A stretch of DNA of 64,000 nt from positions 3,472,001 through 3,536,000 of the forward strand of contig NC_016599.1 of the NCBI RefSeq assembly GCF_000236705.1, read 5' to 3'. Both the position numbers and the translations under genes were made by a program. Source of the DNA: Owenweeksia hongkongensis DSM 17368. GTDB lineage: Bacteria > Bacteroidota > Bacteroidia > Flavobacteriales > Schleiferiaceae. Shown here in pieces: positions 61,289 to 64,000 of this stretch (position 1 is the stretch's first letter; every line of letters starts with the position of its first letter). The notes beneath the pieces are model-generated. The model ran no database searches, was not told the DNA's origin, and saw only the letters and a list, made by a program, of their open reading frames with translations.

Positions 61289-62324
61289 AAAATCACTATT
61301 GGCCGATGAGGCCAAAAAACGAATTCTTGTGTTGGATGGTGCTATGGGTACTATGATACAAGGCTATAAACTTACTGAGGCTGATTATCGCGGTGAGCGA
61401 TTTAAAGATTATCCAAGTGACCTCAAGGGAAACAATGACCTTCTATCCCTTACGCAACCTGATATTATAAAAGCTATCCACGCCAAGTACTTTGAGGCGG
61501 GTGCAGATCTTATTGAGACAAATACTTTCAATAGTACGCGCATTTCAATGGCTGATTATGACATGGAGGATTTGGTGCCTGAAATCAACTTAAAGGCTGC
61601 TCAAATTGCTCGTGAAGTAGCAGATGAATTTACCGCAAAGGAACCTCACAAACCGCGTTTTGTAATAGGTTCTATGGGGCCAACTAATAAGACGGCAAGC
61701 CTTTCTCCGGACGTCAATAATCCTGGCTATAGAGCTATCGATTACGATACATTAGTAAGAGATTACAAAGAACAAGCCCTTGCTTTGATAGAAGGCGGGG
61801 TGGATGCTTTGATGGTGGAAACGGTGTTTGACACGCTCAATGCGAAAGCTGCTTTGTACGGCATTATGGAGCTATATGATGAGATTGGAAAAGAATTACC
61901 CATCATGGTTTCGGGAACTATAACTGATGCCAGTGGAAGAACTCTTTCGGGACAAACTACTGAGGCTTTTCTTATTAGTATCGAGCATGCGCCTTTGCTT
62001 TCTGTTGGTCTCAACTGTGCCTTAGGAGCGGATCAACTGCGACCTTATTTGCAAATACTTTCTAGAGAATCCCCATTTATGGTGAGCGCACACCCCAATG
62101 CTGGTTTGCCCAATGCTTTTGGTGAGTATGATGAAACTCCAGAAAAAATGGCGGCTCAGATAAAAGAGTATCTCGACATGGGATTGATCAATATTATTGG
62201 TGGGTGCTGTGGTACGGGGCCGGAGCATATAAGTGCGATTGCGAAGTTGGCTGGCGAGTATGAACCAAGGAGTGTTAAGAGCATTCAGTCGACAGTCGAT
62301 AGTCCACAGGAAATTGATAGATAG
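61284..62324 (+). CDS. metH: Methionine synthase, homocysteine-binding part (split MetH N-terminal protein)
   Basis: 346 residues equal to the homocysteine S-methyltransferase domain of MetH. Features: [61 protein letters not shown]; and the three zinc-binding Cys, in [11 protein letters not shown] and [11 protein letters not shown]. It activates homocysteine thiolate for methyl transfer from cobalamin bound by the second protein (62733 onward). The last 14 residues (after EYEPRSVK) are coded by the left arm of the S23 element. Under SAM-I riboswitch control. Confidence 0.94.
   Translation: MTKSLLADEAKKRILVLDGAMGTMIQGYKLTEADYRGERFKDYPSDLKGNNDLLSLTQPDIIKAIHAKYFEAGADLIETNTFNSTRISMADYDMEDLVPEINLKAAQIAREVADEFTAKEPHKPRFVIGSMGPTNKTASLSPDVNNPGYRAIDYDTLVRDYKEQALALIEGGVDALMVETVFDTLNAKAALYGIMELYDEIGKELPIMVSGTITDASGRTLSGQTTEAFLISIEHAPLLSVGLNCALGADQLRPYLQILSRESPFMVSAHPNAGLPNAFGEYDETPEKMAAQIKEYLDMGLINIIGGCCGTGPEHISAIAKLAGEYEPRSVKSIQSTVDSPQEIDR
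62286..62309 (+). repeat. Left arm of element 2 inverted repeat (AGTC heptads)
   Basis: Three 7-bp units with core AGTCnA and end ACAG; inverted match to 62691-62714 at 19 of 24 positions. It lies inside the 3' end of metH part 1. Confidence 0.72.
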
Positions 62325-62326
62325 GT

Positions 62327-62701
62327 ATGGGATTTAAGTTTGAAAAATTAATAGCATGGCAAAAGGCATTGGGTTTAAGTGCGGATATCCATGAACTTAC
62401 CTTGAATTTTCCACAGGATGAGAAATACATTTTAACTTCTCAAATCAAGAGGGCCGCAGATTCTATTAATCTAAATATTGCAGAAGGTTCTACAGGACAA
62501 ACTAATAAGCAGTTTTCTGTATTTCTTGGTTATGCAATTCGTTCAGGAATCGAGGTAATAGCGTGTTTACATACAGCGAAAAAACGAGGTTTGATAGACT
62601 TAGAAAACTTTAATAAGAACTACGATAGGACCGAGGAAGTAATCAAAATCACCCAAGGACTAAGAAATTCTCTACGAAACGGTGACCAATCTGTAGACTA
62701 A
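62327..62701 (+). CDS. Four-helix-bundle protein, S23 / 23S rRNA-intervening-sequence family
   Basis: 124 residues of the S23 family: [23 protein letters not shown] at the start, [21 protein letters not shown] (the S-x-NLNIAEG signature, cleaner than in the paralogue at 12066), [30 protein letters not shown], and a C-terminal helix [12 protein letters not shown]. The last codons (SVD, stop) come from the right repeat arm. It sits in the metH operon, 2 bp after part 1 and 31 bp before part 2. It has no known link to methionine synthesis. Confidence 0.87.
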   Translation: MGFKFEKLIAWQKALGLSADIHELTLNFPQDEKYILTSQIKRAADSINLNIAEGSTGQTNKQFSVFLGYAIRSGIEVIACLHTAKKRGLIDLENFNKNYDRTEEVIKITQGLRNSLRNGDQSVD

Positions 62702-62714
62702 TGACTATGGACTG
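62691..62714 (-). repeat. Right arm of element 2 inverted repeat (AGTC heptads)
   Basis: Inverted counterpart of 62286-62309; contains the S23 stop codon. Confidence 0.72.
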
Positions 62715-62732
62715 TTAACTAAACAAAACGCA

Positions 62733-64000
62733 ATGAAACTATCAGGATTAGAACCATTAATAACTACCGCTCAATCCAATTTTATAAATATTGGAGAGCG
62801 GACAAATGTTACGGGATCGCGCAAATTTTTGCGATTGATCAAAGAAGAAAAATATGATGAAGCACTTGATGTAGCTCGTGATCAAGTAGAGGGCGGGGCT
62901 CAGGTGATTGACATTAATATGGATGAGGGTATGCTTGATGGAAAGTATGCTATGACTAAGTTTTTGCACCTTATTGCTGCCGAGCCGGATATTTCGAGGG
63001 TACCTGTAATGATTGATTCTTCAAAATGGGAAATCATAGAAGCGGGGCTGAAATGTGTGCAGGGAAAAGCGATTGTAAACTCAATAAGCCTTAAAGGTGG
63101 AGAGGCTGAATTTTTAGCACAAGCGAAAAAAGTAAGGCGCTATGGGGCGGCCGTAATTGTAATGGCTTTTGATGAAGACGGTCAGGCTGATACTTATCAG
63201 CGTAGAATTGAAATTTGTGAACGTTCATATAAGTTACTTGTAGAAAAAGTAAACTTCCCTAAGGAGGATATAATTTTTGATCCAAACATATTTCCCGTGG
63301 CAACGGGTATTGAGGAGCACCGCAGAAATGCGCTTGACTTTTTTGAAGCTACAAAATGGATTAAGGAAAACTTGCCTGGAGCCAAAGTGAGCGGAGGGGT
63401 GAGCAATGTATCGTTTAGCTTTCGCGGAAATCAATCGGTGAGAGAGGCCATGCATGCTGCGTTTTTGTATCACGCTGTACAAAACGGCATGGACATGGGG
63501 ATTGTAAACCCAAGTTTGCTGGAAGTGTATGAAGAAGTGCCCAAAGACCTAATGGAAAGGGTAGAGGATGTGCTGCTTGACAGAAGGGATGACGCCACGG
63601 AAAGACTGTTGGACTTTGCTGAAAACTTTGTAGGTGAAACTAAAACCCGTGAAAAGGATTTGGCTTGGCGCGAAGAATCGGTCGGTAAACGGATAGAGCA
63701 TGCCTTGGTAAAAGGGATTGTGGATTTTATTGAGGTAGATTCGGAAGAGGCACGTAAAAAATTTGCTACACCACTGGAGGTGATAGAAGGCCCACTGATG
63801 GATGGAATGAATGTGGTGGGTGATTTGTTTGGCTCTGGTAAAATGTTTTTGCCTCAAGTGGTAAAATCCGCTAGAGTGATGAAAAAAGCTGTGGCTTATT
63901 TGCAGCCATATTTAGAAGCTGAAAAAGCCAAGAATAAGGATACAAGTAAAAAAGGGAAAATTCTATTGGCTACCGTAAAAGGTGATGTACATGATATTGG
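62733..64000 (+). CDS. metH: Methionine synthase, folate/cobalamin part (split MetH C-terminal protein), cut by window edge
   Basis: From the ATG at 62733 ([17 protein letters not shown]) the frame runs open to base 64000, 422 codons. The pterin-binding (methyl-tetrahydrofolate) domain comes first: [67 protein letters not shown] and [11 protein letters not shown]. The cobalamin-domain cap helices follow, and the window stops inside GDVHDIG, the DxHxxG motif whose His ligates cobalt. The SAM-binding reactivation domain should lie beyond. It works with the homocysteine protein upstream; two-gene MetH is common in Bacteroidota. Confidence 0.95.
   Translation, partial: MKLSGLEPLITTAQSNFINIGERTNVTGSRKFLRLIKEEKYDEALDVARDQVEGGAQVIDINMDEGMLDGKYAMTKFLHLIAAEPDISRVPVMIDSSKWEIIEAGLKCVQGKAIVNSISLKGGEAEFLAQAKKVRRYGAAVIVMAFDEDGQADTYQRRIEICERSYKLLVEKVNFPKEDIIFDPNIFPVATGIEEHRRNALDFFEATKWIKENLPGAKVSGGVSNVSFSFRGNQSVREAMHAAFLYHAVQNGMDMGIVNPSLLEVYEEVPKDLMERVEDVLLDRRDDATERLLDFAENFVGETKTREKDLAWREESVGKRIEHALVKGIVDFIEVDSEEARKKFATPLEVIEGPLMDGMNVVGDLFGSGKMFLPQVVKSARVMKKAVAYLQPYLEAEKAKNKDTSKKGKILLATVKGDVHDI

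Larger units (their letters stand above)
62286..62714. mobile_element. S23-ORF element 2, inserted between the two metH genes
   Basis: Same design as 11983-12522: inverted arms made of three 7-bp units around one S23-type ORF. Here the units are of the AGTC type rather than CAGTTTG type, so arms differ in sequence but not in architecture. RNA from the metH operon would fold the arms into a stem of about 24 bp (imperfect) with the S23 ORF in the loop. Mobility is inferred. Confidence 0.5.

Noticed and set aside
61284-64000. metH broken by the S23 insertion
   Set aside because: The split falls at a natural domain border, part 2 has its own ATG and conserved start, and two-gene MetH is common in Bacteroidota, so the element probably entered an existing gap.

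Overview
The window looks like chromosome of a marine or aquatic Bacteroidota, most likely order Flavobacteriales. Evidence: several secreted proteins end in type IX secretion (T9SS) C-terminal sorting domains; promoters fit TTG/TTTG-N19/20-TAnnTTTG; Shine-Dalgarno sequences are mostly absent; GC is low (about 40% by eye); and Bacteroidota-type families occur (DUF6702, DUF4920, DUF6364, WG repeats, FadL-like OmpP1, archaeal-type ProS, split MetH). Genus cannot be fixed; a Cryomorphaceae/Schleiferiaceae-like member is only a guess. The sequence is mostly housekeeping. There is no phage, CRISPR array or large island.

Layout. 1-2.95 kb (minus): DUF6702, HupE/UreJ-like protein and an M1 metallopeptidase cut by the left edge. 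3.0-10.6 kb (minus): a complete tryptophan operon in the order leader peptide-trpE-G-D-C-FB-A-aroF. TrpF and TrpB are one fused polypeptide, a DAHP synthase is the last gene, and a classical attenuator precedes trpE: a 25-codon leader peptide with three consecutive Trp codons followed by a terminator hairpin. 10.7-15.4 kb (plus): BNR-repeat secreted protein, a small S23-like four-helix-bundle gene inside a heptad-built inverted repeat, peptidase E, GT39-like membrane glycosyltransferase, AlkD-like DNA glycosylase. 15.4-22.1 kb: a variable island between the convergent alkD and a conserved gene (21614-22141). It holds three related lipoproteins, an outer-membrane barrel and a 1023-aa T9SS SBBP protein, and it contains duplicated copies of the 3' ends of both bordering genes. 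22.2-25.6 kb: lipoprotein and M4 metalloprotease with T9SS tail. 25.9-31.3 kb (plus): gpmI, HAD phosphatase, map, methyltransferase, WG-repeat protein. 31.3-32.0 kb: PIN/DUF6364 toxin-antitoxin pair. 32.1-43.3 kb (minus): PD40 lipoprotein, yidD, cysS, folE, T9SS protein, sortilin-like BNR protein, FadL-like porin, and a Gly/Tyr-rich lipoprotein whose reading frame continues past a single TGA. 43.4-50.9 kb: proS, tRNA-Glu, rpsT, SDR epimerase, NUDIX, mnmD, cytochrome c lipoprotein, DUF4920, ilvE. 51-56.5 kb: three tandem PKD-domain T9SS proteins. 56.6-64 kb: metK, gdhA, a CoA-transferase, and a SAM-I-controlled split metH operon running off the right edge.

How it fits together. Amino-acid metabolism dominates and is RNA-controlled in three places. 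The trp operon uses ribosome-mediated attenuation, and because DAHP synthase is in the operon, Trp supply also gates entry to the aromatic pathway. The metH operon carries an S-box (SAM-I) aptamer followed by a hairpin that buries the metH start codon. metK is preceded, exactly at its predicted transcription start, by a SAM-II-like pseudoknot aptamer. The SAM-I and SAM-II-like elements would close a SAM feedback loop on both methionine regeneration and SAM synthesis.

Most unusual structures: (1) two S23-family ORFs, at 12.1 and 62.3 kb, each sitting between inverted arrays of 7-bp repeats, the arrangement of 23S rRNA intervening sequences but located inside protein-coding transcription units, one of them between the two halves of metH; (2) the nested island with duplicated 3' gene ends at 15.3-21.7 kb.
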